From the NCBI RefSeq assembly GCF_900099605.1, contig NZ_FNDK01000013.1, positions 22,347 to 86,346 of the forward strand: a DNA stretch of 64,000 nt. Direction: 5' to 3'. A program made the position numbers and the translations under genes. Each line of letters opens with the position of its first letter. Position 1 is the stretch's first letter. Source of the stretch: Alteribacillus persepolensis (lineage in GTDB: Bacteria > Bacillota > Bacilli > Bacillales > Marinococcaceae). Below, piece after piece: positions 44,454-53,123 of the stretch. The notes beneath the pieces are model-generated. The model saw only the letters and a list, made by a program, of their open reading frames with translations, was not told the DNA's origin and did not search any database.

Positions 44454-45464
44454 ATGAGCACATTCACCACTTCAGTTAAGTATCCTAGGTTGAGACATTG
44501 CACATTAATTGAAAAAGAAGACACAAACAGCATATTAATGATTGTAGGATCCAATTATTTTGAAATAGATGAAGAAATGGGGTCACGGGAGAAGTTTCTT
44601 GAGGTCAAAAGTTATTTTGACGGCAGGCATTCTATCAAAGAAATAAGCAATTTAACCGAGGTCTCGGAGGAAGACCTGATTTCTATTGTTACTGAATTTG
44701 AAGAAATGGGTCTCTTAAGATCAGAAGAATCTGTGCATCTAATAAAAAAAGAAGATTTTATTAATCAAATTGAAGAAAGTTGTATAATGTGGGCCCAACA
44801 AATTGGATACCATCGTTTGTTCGGTCAAATAGAAAGTGGTGAAGCCAGAAAAGAGGTTTTTCAAGGGTATATACTTGAAACATATCACTATGTAAAATCC
44901 GCAAGGAAACACATTTCTACGGCTTTGGCACATTGTACAAATGATCATCATGAAGAACTTTTAACAGATTTTTTTAATGATGAATACAATCATTATCCGT
45001 TAATGCTTGAGTCTCTAGAAAGAATGGGAATACCTAAGGATCGCGTTGAAAGTGCTCATCCTATTATTGGAACGATGTCTTTAATTAACATGTTATGTGA
45101 AATTGGAAGACAAAGTACATTGGCTTATATTGCCTGTACATCTTTATTTGAAGCAAGAGAAGAAGATTTTGAACAATCTAAAACGTCATTAGAACGATTA
45201 GCAGAAGCTGCAGGCTTTAAAGCATCTGATGTGGCTCCAGTCATTGAGCATATGCGAGGAGATGTGGAAGCTGATCATAATAGTTTATTAGAAGAAGCTT
45301 TAGCAGACATTGAATATATAAATGCAGAAGAAGCCCATTTTGCGGTTAATTGTCTTCATGATTTGAAACATTCTTTTGACCAGTTTCATGATCAAATTCT
45401 AGAGTATTACTCGGACATATCCAACTATATTCCACGGTTAAAAGTCGATTATTTCTCTCTATGA
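44454..45464 (+). CDS. PqqD-like RRE fused to haem-oxygenase-like diiron oxidase
   Basis: 336 residues. Residues 1-95 look like a PqqD-type RiPP recognition element: beta-strands (ILMIVGSNYFEIDEE), then FLEVKSYFDGRHSIKEISNL and IVTEFEEMGLL. Residues ~105-325 form an all-helical haem-oxygenase-like domain of the iron-containing redox enzyme group (PqqC/UndA/CADD relatives). Candidate metal ligands: Glu142 and His145 (LETYHYVKS, spaced as in UndA), Glu177 and His180 (FNDEYNHYPLM), Glu233, Asp274 and His275 (EADHNS). An oxygen-dependent modification of the 27-residue peptide upstream is the natural inference. ATG follows AGGAGG. Confidence 0.82.
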   Translation: MSTFTTSVKYPRLRHCTLIEKEDTNSILMIVGSNYFEIDEEMGSREKFLEVKSYFDGRHSIKEISNLTEVSEEDLISIVTEFEEMGLLRSEESVHLIKKEDFINQIEESCIMWAQQIGYHRLFGQIESGEARKEVFQGYILETYHYVKSARKHISTALAHCTNDHHEELLTDFFNDEYNHYPLMLESLERMGIPKDRVESAHPIIGTMSLINMLCEIGRQSTLAYIACTSLFEAREEDFEQSKTSLERLAEAAGFKASDVAPVIEHMRGDVEADHNSLLEEALADIEYINAEEAHFAVNCLHDLKHSFDQFHDQILEYYSDISNYIPRLKVDYFSL

Positions 45465-45475
45465 ATAAAACAGAT

Positions 45476-45519
45476 AACTCTACATCAATTTTTCTTCACT
45501 TGATGTAGAGTTCTTTATA
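45476..45519 (+). terminator. Hairpin between oxidase and exporter genes
   Basis: AACTCTACATCAA (45476-45488) and TTGATGTAGAGTT (45500-45512) form a perfect 13-bp stem, followed by CTTTATATTTTC. It could partly terminate before the exporter gene. Confidence 0.65.
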
Positions 45520-45539
45520 TTTTCAAGGAGCGCTTGTAT

Positions 45540-46820
45540 ATGCGTAATTTTTTATTGCTTTTTCACTCAACGATTTGGAATAAGAGCAACTTTATTAAGC
45601 TTTGGTTGGCACAGACCATCAGCTATTTGGGAGATCAAATATATTTACTGGCATTGCCATGGTTGGTCTACAATATTACGGGTTCTTCCAGTCATATGGC
45701 TATTGTTTATGGAATTGAAATGCTGCCGTATTTATTATTTAGTATTGTCGGCGGGGTTATTTCAGATCAATGGAATAAGAAATATTCATTAGTGATAGGT
45801 AATTTATGTGCTATTGTTCCACTAATTGCTGTATTCTTGCTTTATACCCAAGGTTTTTTGCAAATGTGGCACATATATATTGCAAGTTTTATATTATCCA
45901 GCTTAGTAGCTTTTACACTTCCTGCATTTGAATCTTTAATACCTGCACTGCTGAAAAAAGATGAATTGGTGCCAGCGAACTCATTAAGTGAACTAAGCTT
46001 ATCTGGTTCTAGAATTGTTGGACCATTTATTTCAGGCGGTCTTATAGCTATGGTTGGAGTTGAAGCTGCACTTTTATTAAACGCTTTCTCCTATTTCGTT
46101 GCAGGTTGTTTAATATGTTTTGTTTCTTTCACTGTTAAAAACACCAGAAAGAACATAGAAGGAAATAAACTAAAAGAAACCCTGTCTCAATTGGTAGAAG
46201 GAATTATTTATGTTCCTAGGCATCATGTACTACGTTGGGGGATTATCATGAGTACTTGCGGCAACCTGATGTTTGGGGCATATGCTTCTGTTTTGATTTA
46301 TTACATGCGTGATGAGTTAACGTTGAATTCCACAGCGGTAGGTACGGTGTTAACTTTTTCAAGTGTTATTTCTTTGCTGGCTGCAGGGTTATTATCTACT
46401 CTGGTGGGGAAGCACTTACCTAATGGGCTAGTCATGATACTATCTTTAGGATTACAGGGCGTCGGAGTCATATTTGTAAGTTTATCTAGTAACCTTTTGT
46501 TTTTATTGATGTCACAGGGGGTTTATACTGCTGCAGTTACTCTTTATACCATTAACTGGCGGACACTCCGACAGGCAATTACTCCAGAATCCAAGATCGG
46601 CAGAGTGTCCGGTGTATGCCGGGGAATAGCCTTTCTAGGCGCAAGTGCAGGTGGTTTTTTAACAGGCATTGTATTGACCATTCTTACGCCAAGCACACTT
46701 TTTCTTATTGAAGGTATATGTGTAATTGGATTAGCGTTCATAATCTTTGTGTCTTCAAAGGCGTTTAAAAGGGCTGGTCAGCCAGAAAAAAATATCAACC
46801 AATATACAGCTGTTAATTGA
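45540..46820 (+). CDS. MFS transporter, candidate peptide exporter
   Basis: 426 residues, 12 membrane segments, of the DHA3-like MFS type seen with macrolide and peptide exporters. Family marks: FIKLWLAQTISYLGDQIYLL, PLYLLxxIVGGVISDQWNKK-like loop 2-3 (YLLFSIVGGVISDQWNKKYS), LPAFESLIPALLKKDELVPA and VSGVCRGIAFLGASAGG. ATG 45540 has AAGGAG nine bases upstream, better than the TTG two codons before it. It is the last gene of the peptide cassette and should export the modified product or give self-protection (inference). Confidence 0.82.
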   Translation: MRNFLLLFHSTIWNKSNFIKLWLAQTISYLGDQIYLLALPWLVYNITGSSSHMAIVYGIEMLPYLLFSIVGGVISDQWNKKYSLVIGNLCAIVPLIAVFLLYTQGFLQMWHIYIASFILSSLVAFTLPAFESLIPALLKKDELVPANSLSELSLSGSRIVGPFISGGLIAMVGVEAALLLNAFSYFVAGCLICFVSFTVKNTRKNIEGNKLKETLSQLVEGIIYVPRHHVLRWGIIMSTCGNLMFGAYASVLIYYMRDELTLNSTAVGTVLTFSSVISLLAAGLLSTLVGKHLPNGLVMILSLGLQGVGVIFVSLSSNLLFLLMSQGVYTAAVTLYTINWRTLRQAITPESKIGRVSGVCRGIAFLGASAGGFLTGIVLTILTPSTLFLIEGICVIGLAFIIFVSSKAFKRAGQPEKNINQYTAVN

Positions 46821-47538
46821 TAGAAAAATATAAAAAAGATTGTTGTGCCGCACAAATGGCTTGCTGACTGTAACAAAAGAGTGGTGAGCCGACAAATATA
46901 TGAAAGAACCATATGAAAAACTGGGTTTTGTCTTTATGAAAAAACAAGTCGGAAGCATATATATAAGGATGAAATAAATATCAAACGTGACAGGGAACGT
47001 AAAAGTTCAGGATAGAAAGGAGAGAGGAAATGGGAGTAATGAGCAGGCCGTCATCATTTAGAGCACTGATCAGTGCCAATTAAACATTAAGCAGATAATG
47101 ACACGTCATGGTACTTTATTCCATCTTCGATTGATGATATATTTAATGGAAAACAATATTTTTGTTTTAAAACCATAAGCAGAAAAACGTATTAGGTTAA
47201 GAGTGGCATAATTATGACGTATTCGTCTTACAATATACAAACATCGTTTTTAGATAATTACACCAATTGTGATATTTGATGCCTGCATTTTTTCATGTCA
47301 CCAATTTTTGTTTTGTATTCCTTTCACTTCAACGTTGTGTTGTGAATGGAAGATACAAGTTACTAGTATATACTCATGCAGGTGTTTTATGTAGGGAAAT
47401 CGTTATTGGAGTTATTTTGTTGTCTCTCCTGCAACTGAATGGATAACTAGATAAGATAGCGATCAAATAAGTTGTGTCACATGATGTGAACCTTCAACCG
47501 CGTTTGGTAATTAACTGCAATCGAAGGAGGGACAAGAT
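46821..47538. other. 718-base region before moaA
   Basis: AT-rich. One tiny frame at 47030-47083 (ATG behind GAAAGGAGAGAGG, MGVMSRPSSFRALISAN) has a good ribosome site but no other support. I looked for a molybdenum-cofactor riboswitch and could not recognise one. A short palindrome is listed separately (47477-47489). Confidence 0.35.
47477..47489. promoter_or_regulatory. Palindrome upstream of moaA
   Basis: TCACAT-G-ATGTGA, perfect 6-bp arms, 49 bases before the moaA start. The place suits an operator for the molybdenum cofactor operon. No regulator is assigned; it is not the FNR consensus orientation. Confidence 0.3.
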
Positions 47539-48555
47539 ATGAAAGATGTTCGCCTAAAAGATCAATATGAGCGGCCGCTTCGTGATTTACGTATATCTGT
47601 GATTGACCAATGTAATTTTCGGTGTTCTTACTGTATGCCCAAGGAAATTTTTGGAGATGACTACCCGTTCATGAGTGAAGGGGAACTGCTTTCTTTTCAG
47701 GAAATTGTTGCCCTTGCCAAACAGTTTACAAAGCTGGGCGTGGAAAAAATACGAATAACGGGCGGAGAGCCTTTAATGAGAAAAAATGTCTCTCAATTAG
47801 TAGAACAACTGGCTGACCTAAAAGGTATTCATGACATTGGTATGACAACCAACGGTGTTTATCTCGTAAAACATGCTCAAGCCCTGAAGGAAGCAGGACT
47901 TAAAAGAGTAAATGTAAGTCTTGATGCGCTAAGTAATGCGGTGTTTCAAGAGATGACAGGAAGAAATACGAAGGTAGACGCAGTCTTGCGAGGAATAGAC
48001 GCTGCCATACGAGCTGATTTAGAAGTGAAAGTAAACATGGTGGTAAAAAAAGGTGTAAATGACAATGAAATTACTCCTTTGGCAGCGTACTGCAAGAAAA
48101 AAGGAATCACTCTCCGTTTTATTGAATTTATGGATGTCGGCCAGACAAATGGCTGGAATTTTTCCAAAGTTGTCACTAAAAAAGAGATTTATGAACAACT
48201 GCAGCATATTGCGCCGCTTGTACCAATGGAAAAAGCCTATTTCGGGGAAGTCGCCTCGAGGTACCGTTATCAAGGGTCAAATGTAGAAGTGGGGTTTATT
48301 TCATCCATTTCTGAGACATTTTGTTCGAGCTGCACACGAGCAAGAATCTCAGCAGATGGAAAACTATTCACTTGTTTATTTGCTGAAACAGGATATGACT
48401 TAAGAAAATTGATACGTTCTACAGCATCGATGGATGATATCGGCAAGCATATAGAAGATATATGGAAGAGACGGACAGATCGTTACTCAGAGGAAAGAAC
48501 AGAAGAAACAGCCAGAAACAGACGAAAAATTGAAATGTCCTATATTGGCGGATGA
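47539..48555 (+). CDS. moaA: GTP 3',8-cyclase MoaA
   Basis: 338 residues. Radical-SAM cluster motif [16 protein letters not shown] (Cys25, Cys29, Cys32), [12 protein letters not shown], and the second Fe-S site [20 protein letters not shown] with a third Cys after it; the C-terminal Gly-Gly (MSYIGG) needed for activity is present. Catalyses the first step of molybdenum cofactor synthesis, GTP to cyclic pyranopterin precursor, with MoaC. No moaC was found in the window. Ribosome site GAAGGAGGG. First gene of the moa/moe/mob cluster. Confidence 0.95.
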   Translation: MKDVRLKDQYERPLRDLRISVIDQCNFRCSYCMPKEIFGDDYPFMSEGELLSFQEIVALAKQFTKLGVEKIRITGGEPLMRKNVSQLVEQLADLKGIHDIGMTTNGVYLVKHAQALKEAGLKRVNVSLDALSNAVFQEMTGRNTKVDAVLRGIDAAIRADLEVKVNMVVKKGVNDNEITPLAAYCKKKGITLRFIEFMDVGQTNGWNFSKVVTKKEIYEQLQHIAPLVPMEKAYFGEVASRYRYQGSNVEVGFISSISETFCSSCTRARISADGKLFTCLFAETGYDLRKLIRSTASMDDIGKHIEDIWKRRTDRYSEERTEETARNRRKIEMSYIGG

Positions 48556-48569
48556 AGGAGAGGTGGCAG

Positions 48570-49586
48570 ATGGAAGACAGATATGCCAGGCAGCAGCTTT
48601 TCTCCGGGATTGGAAAGGAAGGACAGAAGCACATTCGTGAGAAAAGTGTCTTGATTATTGGAGCCGGTGCATTGGGTGGTGCCAATGCAGAAATGCTTGT
48701 ACGGGCAGGTGTCAGGAAAGTCACAATTGTAGACCGTGATTATGTGGATGCAAGCAATTTACATAGACAGCAGCTGTATACAGAACAAGATGCTAAAGAT
48801 AACATTCCGAAAGCTATTGCAGCTGAACAGCGTCTGCGTGCTGTTAATACCGATACGGAAATAAAAGGGATTGCAATGGATGCAAAAGCAGATAATGTGG
48901 AAAGTCTGCTGGAAGATGTAGATCTTATCGTGGATGGCAGTGACAATTATGAAATACGTTTCATTATCAATGATTTGTCTCAAAAGCATCATATCCCGTG
49001 GATCATGGGGGCTTGCGCTGGAAGTAATGGAATGAGTTATACATTTCTCCCTGGGGAAACACCATGCCTTCAATGTGTTCTTCCTTCTATGCCCGATGTT
49101 GGAATGAGTTGTGAAACCTCAGGAATTATTGCACCTGCTGTTCAGATAACCGCATCGATACAAACAACAGAAGCTTTAAAGCTATTAGCAGGCCGTTGGA
49201 ATGATTTGCGGAAGAAGCTGCTGCTGTTTGATGTATGGCAGGGGCAGCCGCTTTCTATCAATATGTTCCATGCTAAAAAGGCGGACTGTCCTTCCTGCGG
49301 AGAACAAAGAGATTATCCTTCTCTTCGTTATTCATTCGAAACAAAGCTCGAAGTCTTGTGTGGAAGAGACACCGTTCAAATTAGACCTTCCCATAAAAAG
49401 GAGTATGACTTTTCTTCCTTAGAAGGTGTATTGGAAAAACACGGCAAAGTCCGCCGTAATCCGTATGTGCTTACTTGCCTGTTACATGATTATCGTCTTG
49501 CTGTCTTTCAAGACGGCAGGGTGCTTGTGCATGGAACAAACGAGGTAGAAAAGGCGAAAACAATCTACCACCAGTTGTTAAGTTAA
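48570..49586 (+). CDS. moeB: MoeB/ThiF-type adenylyltransferase
   Basis: 338 residues. E1-like: RYARQQLFSGIGKEGQKHIR, the nucleotide loop IIGAGALGGANAEMLVRAGV, DRDYVDASNLHRQQLYTEQD, DGSDNYEIRFIIND, and structural zinc Cys pairs (CLQC and CPSC). It adenylates the C-terminal Gly of MoaD so that sulfur can be attached. The last ~85 residues are not a rhodanese domain and look unlike standard MoeB. ATG at 48570 with GAAGGAGAGG upstream; a slightly longer frame overlapping moaA lacks a site. ThiS activation as a second job is possible. Confidence 0.88.
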   Translation: MEDRYARQQLFSGIGKEGQKHIREKSVLIIGAGALGGANAEMLVRAGVRKVTIVDRDYVDASNLHRQQLYTEQDAKDNIPKAIAAEQRLRAVNTDTEIKGIAMDAKADNVESLLEDVDLIVDGSDNYEIRFIINDLSQKHHIPWIMGACAGSNGMSYTFLPGETPCLQCVLPSMPDVGMSCETSGIIAPAVQITASIQTTEALKLLAGRWNDLRKKLLLFDVWQGQPLSINMFHAKKADCPSCGEQRDYPSLRYSFETKLEVLCGRDTVQIRPSHKKEYDFSSLEGVLEKHGKVRRNPYVLTCLLHDYRLAVFQDGRVLVHGTNEVEKAKTIYHQLLS

Positions 49587-49604
49587 GAGAAAGGGAGCTG
49601 TCAC

Positions 49605-50894
49605 ATGGTTGAGAAAAGAACCCCCATCCCAGTAGAAGAAGCTGTACAAAAAGTGATGGAATCAGAGATTGTGCCAAAAACCAAATGGGTTTCTATTGAA
49701 AAAGCATACGGCCGCTACTTAGCAGAAGATGTAAAAGCAGATCATGATGTTCCTCCGTTTGATAAGTCGCCTTATGACGGGTTTGCCCTCAAAGCAGAGA
49801 ATACCAAACAAGCCACAAGAGAACATCCGGTAACATTTGAAGTGGTCGGTGAAATAGGAGCAGGTTCGGTATTTGAAGGAGAAGTAGAGGATTTTCAAGC
49901 GGTGCGGATTATGACTGGTGCAAAAATTCCTGATGGTTGTGATTGTGTCATTATGCTGGAGCTGACAAAAGAAAAACGAAAAAACAATCAAGTATATATG
50001 GAAATAACACGGTCGTTAAAAAAAGGTGATAATATTTCCTTGCAAGGTGAAGATACGAAAAAAGGAAATTCATTAGTAAAAAAAGGAACGTTTATTAACC
50101 CAGGTGTTAGCGCGCTGCTCGCAACGTTTGGCTACAGCGACGTCCCGGTAGCTAAAAAGCCGGTTATCGGCCTGCTTGCCACGGGCAGTGAACTTCTTGA
50201 TGTGTCTGAACCTCTTGAGCCGGGCAAAATACGTAACAGCAATGCATACATGGTTCTTGCCCAAATAGAAAAGGCGGGAGGAGAAGCTAAATATTTTGGA
50301 AAGTTCAGTGATGATTTTGAAGATTGTCTAGAAGCGGTAGAAAATGCTTTATCAGAAGTAGATATTTTAATTACAACAGGCGGCGTCTCCGTCGGGGATT
50401 ACGATTACGTGCCAAAGATTTTAGAAAAACTAGGGGCTTCCGTGCTGTTTAATAAAATTGGAATGCGGCCTGGCAGCGTAACAACGGTGGCTCGTTTAGG
50501 AAACAAGCTCTACTATGGACTTTCGGGAAATCCTTCGGCATGCTATGTTGGATTTGAATTATTTGTACGTCCTGTTATTCAAAAAAGCCTGTTTCATCCA
50601 AGACCGCACTTACGAAAAACGAAGGCTGTATTAGGTGCAGATTTTCCTAAGCCGAACCCGTTCACACGTTTTGTGAGGGCGAAATTAGAAGAACACAATG
50701 GTCGCTATACAGTGATTCCTTCAGGTCTGGATAAGTCAGGAGTTGTTACATCTTTAGCAGATGCTTCGGCTTTTATTGTCCTTGCCGGGGGAACGCGGGG
50801 ATATGAAAAGGGTATGGAAGTGGATGTCCTTCTATTAGAAGACTGGATAGGCAGTGAATGGCCATGGAACAATATTGTCCCGTCATACAGGTAG
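49605..50894 (+). CDS. moeA: Molybdopterin molybdotransferase MoeA
   Basis: 429 residues. DVPPFDKSPYDGFALKAEN, VRIMTGAKIPDGCDCVIMLE, GLLATGSELLDVSEPLEPGK IRNSN region, TTGGVSVGDYDYVPKIL, and YGLSGNPSACYVGFELFVRP are all MoeA signatures. It inserts molybdate into adenylylated molybdopterin. Ribosome site AAAGGGAG. Its 3' end overlaps mobB by 37 bases, showing tight coupling. Confidence 0.95.
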   Translation: MVEKRTPIPVEEAVQKVMESEIVPKTKWVSIEKAYGRYLAEDVKADHDVPPFDKSPYDGFALKAENTKQATREHPVTFEVVGEIGAGSVFEGEVEDFQAVRIMTGAKIPDGCDCVIMLELTKEKRKNNQVYMEITRSLKKGDNISLQGEDTKKGNSLVKKGTFINPGVSALLATFGYSDVPVAKKPVIGLLATGSELLDVSEPLEPGKIRNSNAYMVLAQIEKAGGEAKYFGKFSDDFEDCLEAVENALSEVDILITTGGVSVGDYDYVPKILEKLGASVLFNKIGMRPGSVTTVARLGNKLYYGLSGNPSACYVGFELFVRPVIQKSLFHPRPHLRKTKAVLGADFPKPNPFTRFVRAKLEEHNGRYTVIPSGLDKSGVVTSLADASAFIVLAGGTRGYEKGMEVDVLLLEDWIGSEWPWNNIVPSYR

Positions 50895-51391
50895 TAGGCT
50901 GCAAAAACAGCGGGAAGACGACACTGATGAATCAATTAATTGCCCGAAGTGCTGCGAATGGGTATAAAACGGCAGCTATTAAACACCATGGCCATGGAGG
51001 GAAGCCGGCTGAAGAAGTGGCTGAAAAAGACAGCAGGCAGCACCTTGGGGCAGGTGCAGCAGCTGCAGCAGTAGAAGGGGAAGGATCAGTGCAAATACAA
51101 ATCAATCAGGCGGGCTGGACATTAGAAGATACTATCGCTTTGTATCAGTTTTTCTCGCCTGACATGATTTTTGTAGAAGGATATAAACACGCTGGTTATC
51201 CGAAAGTGGTCCTATTGCGTGGACAAAGAGATGCAGCGCTTTTAAAAGAATTATCAAATATTTTTTGTGCGGTGACGTGGGAACCAATCGAAAAGGAAGA
51301 TGCTTTTTCGATTCCTGTCTATACATTCTACGGTGAAGACGACTATGTAAAAAATATATGGAAAAAGGTGAAAGCGTATTATGGCAGATGA
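50858..51391 (+). CDS. mobB: Molybdopterin-guanine dinucleotide biosynthesis protein MobB
   Basis: 177 residues. P-loop VVGCKNSGKTTLMNQLI, AAIKHHGHGG, and FVEGYKHAGYPKVVLLR. A GTP-binding accessory to MobA in converting Mo-molybdopterin to the guanine dinucleotide form used by formate dehydrogenase-type enzymes. Starts inside moeA and overlaps moaE at its end. Confidence 0.92.
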   Translation: MAMEQYCPVIQVVGCKNSGKTTLMNQLIARSAANGYKTAAIKHHGHGGKPAEEVAEKDSRQHLGAGAAAAAVEGEGSVQIQINQAGWTLEDTIALYQFFSPDMIFVEGYKHAGYPKVVLLRGQRDAALLKELSNIFCAVTWEPIEKEDAFSIPVYTFYGEDDYVKNIWKKVKAYYGR

Positions 51392-51851
51392 TTTATTTGC
51401 AGTCACAGATAAGCCTGTATCCATCGGAGAAATAACACAAAAAGTGATACGACCTGAGTGCGGAGCCGTCACGACTTTTACAGGCACTGTACGTGAATTA
51501 ACAAATGGCAAACGAACGTTGAGTTTGGAGTATCACGCGTATAAAAGCATGGCAGTGAAAATGCTTGAGCAGATTGGGCAAGAGATACAAGAAAAATGGC
51601 CGGATACGCTGGCAGCAATCACTCATAGAACCGGTCATCTTCAGATTTCTGATATTGCCGTTGTCATCGCTGTGTCCTCGCCGCACAGAAAAGCAGCTTA
51701 TGAGGCCAATCAATATGCCATCGAACGAATTAAAGAGATTGTTCCTATATGGAAAAAGGAACATTGGGCAGATGGTACAAAGTGGGTTGGCGATCAATTA
51801 GAAACGACCGCTTATCCACAAGGGAAACCACCGAAAGGAGATGCCTTATGA
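51381..51851 (+). CDS. moaE: Molybdopterin synthase catalytic subunit MoaE
   Basis: 156 residues. CGAVTTFTGTVRELTNGKRT, LEYHAYKSMAVKMLEQI, HRTGHLQISDIAVVIAVSSPHRKAAYEA, and IKEIVPIWKKEHWADGTKWV with the conserved Lys pair. With MoaD it turns precursor Z into molybdopterin. Overlaps mobB (upstream) and moaD (ATGA downstream). Confidence 0.95.
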   Translation: MADDLFAVTDKPVSIGEITQKVIRPECGAVTTFTGTVRELTNGKRTLSLEYHAYKSMAVKMLEQIGQEIQEKWPDTLAAITHRTGHLQISDIAVVIAVSSPHRKAAYEANQYAIERIKEIVPIWKKEHWADGTKWVGDQLETTAYPQGKPPKGDAL

Positions 51852-52081
51852 TAAAAGTTTTATTTTTTGCCCGTTTACAGGAAGAGATAGGAAAAGAGTC
51901 AATGGAAGTGGAAAAGGCAGGGGTGAGTGTTTCCGATTTGAAAAAATGGCTGGCAGCCACTCATCACCTGCCCCATATGACACAAACGATGGCGGCTATT
52001 AATGAAAACTACGCAAACGATGATGATATTGTAAATGAAGGCGACACTATTGCTTTTATTCCTCCAGTCAGCGGAGGATAG
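51848..52081 (+). CDS. moaD: Molybdopterin synthase sulfur carrier MoaD
   Basis: 77 residues, ubiquitin-like fold: MIKVLFFARLQEEIGKESME, NDDDIVNEGDTIAFIPPVSGG ends in the Gly-Gly that receives the thiocarboxylate. ATG 51848 behind AAAGGAGATG, overlapping the moaE stop by four bases. Activated by the MoeB-like protein of this operon. Confidence 0.95.
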   Translation: MIKVLFFARLQEEIGKESMEVEKAGVSVSDLKKWLAATHHLPHMTQTMAAINENYANDDDIVNEGDTIAFIPPVSGG

Positions 52082-52117
52082 TTACAGACTGAGGTTCACC
52101 AGGGATATTATTCATGG

Positions 52118-52308
52118 ATGAGCTGTGCCTGTTGCAGAAAAGAAACAAAAACACTCGTTACCCAGGCTGATAAGAAAGAAAGCCATGGACTTTTTGCAAA
52201 GAAACTTTTATTCAATGTTCAGAGAAGAAAGAGCATAAAATATGGCTGCCTGTAGAACAAAAGCTGCAGGCATTCCCATATGTAACGAAAGAGGTGTATA
52301 ATAATTGA
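52118..52308 (+). pseudogene. Frameshifted small Cys-rich (zinc-ribbon-like) ORF
   Basis: From ATG 52118 one frame reads MSCACCRKETKTLVTQADK. After a -1 shift within AAGAAAGAAAG (about 52172-52182) the next frame continues ERKPWTFCKETFIQCSEKK, then EHKIWLPVEQKLQAF and PYVTKEVYNN, and its TGA overlaps the mobA start codon (TTGA). The joined product has Cys pairs at both ends of a short loop, like a zinc ribbon, and fills the moaD-mobA gap exactly. Either a recent frameshift, a sequencing error in an A-rich run, or programmed frameshifting. I do not recognise the family. Confidence 0.4.
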
Positions 52309-52907
52309 AAATATCTGGGATAGTCCTGGCAGGAGGGAAGTCTTCCCGGTATGGCAAGCCAAAAATGTTTGAGCGCTACAAGGGGAAACAATTATATGAA
52401 TATAGTGTCGACGCTCTGCTTTGTAACGGCATTAAACCGGTTTATATTCTCACCAATGAAAATCTAGTCAATCATTTTCATAAAAAAGATATTCGTTTGT
52501 ATGTGGACCCCAGGAAGTACGAAGGCCCGCTTGCAGCCCTTTATTATGGAATAAAAGAAATCAGGAGTACGTGGTTTTTTGTATTAGCAGCGGACATGCC
52601 GTTTGTAACAGCAGAATTTGTTCATGAATGGAAAGTAATGGCAGAAAAGATGGATACAGAATACGAAGCTGTAATTCCGGTTGCAAATAGAAAGCAGCCC
52701 CTTGCGGCTCTTTACCATAAAAGCTCTGTGCCGAAAATGAAAGAAGTTTTACAAGAAGGTCATCGCAGTATGTATCATTTGCTAAAAAAATTAAAAGTCG
52801 AAGAGAAACCGTTTGAAAAAAAAGTGTTTACTAATATTAACCGGCCATCTGACTGGAAAAGCCCAGTGGGAGAGAGCAAAAGAAAACAACCTTTTGTATT
52901 GGATTAA
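52305..52907 (+). CDS. mobA: Molybdenum cofactor guanylyltransferase MobA
   Basis: 200 residues. GIVLAGGKSSRYGKPKMF (GTP loop with Arg and Lys), LTNENLV, DPRKYEGPLAALYYGI, VLAADMPFVTAEFV with the metal-binding Asp, and QPLAALYHKS. Attaches GMP to Mo-molybdopterin. TTG start behind AAAGAGGTG, overlapping the stop of the frameshifted ORF upstream, which implies translational coupling. With MobB it supports MGD enzymes such as the oxidoreductase at 54078. Confidence 0.92.
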   Translation: MKISGIVLAGGKSSRYGKPKMFERYKGKQLYEYSVDALLCNGIKPVYILTNENLVNHFHKKDIRLYVDPRKYEGPLAALYYGIKEIRSTWFFVLAADMPFVTAEFVHEWKVMAEKMDTEYEAVIPVANRKQPLAALYHKSSVPKMKEVLQEGHRSMYHLLKKLKVEEKPFEKKVFTNINRPSDWKSPVGESKRKQPFVLD

Positions 52908-53123
52908 AAAGACTGCCGCATGTTTTATCTTCTACAGAGTCCAGCTGTGCAGAGAACGTGAATGAAAGCAGCAGGCAGTGTCACAGCCATGGATGTGCGG
53001 AATGCATGCATTGACTGTGACGGCGCTCTGCCTCTTTCCGTCATTTCCATGAAAACGTGCTTATTGCACTAAAGTTTTTTCACACAGCTTATTTCCCGGG
53101 TAAAGCATGATGTATAAGAAGCA

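Noticed and set aside
47030..47083. 17-codon ORF with a good ribosome site
   Set aside because: No partner gene, no motif and no conservation data; could be chance.
46821..47538. Molybdenum cofactor riboswitch before moaA
   Set aside because: No recognisable motif; long AT-rich leader only. A covariance-model search would decide.
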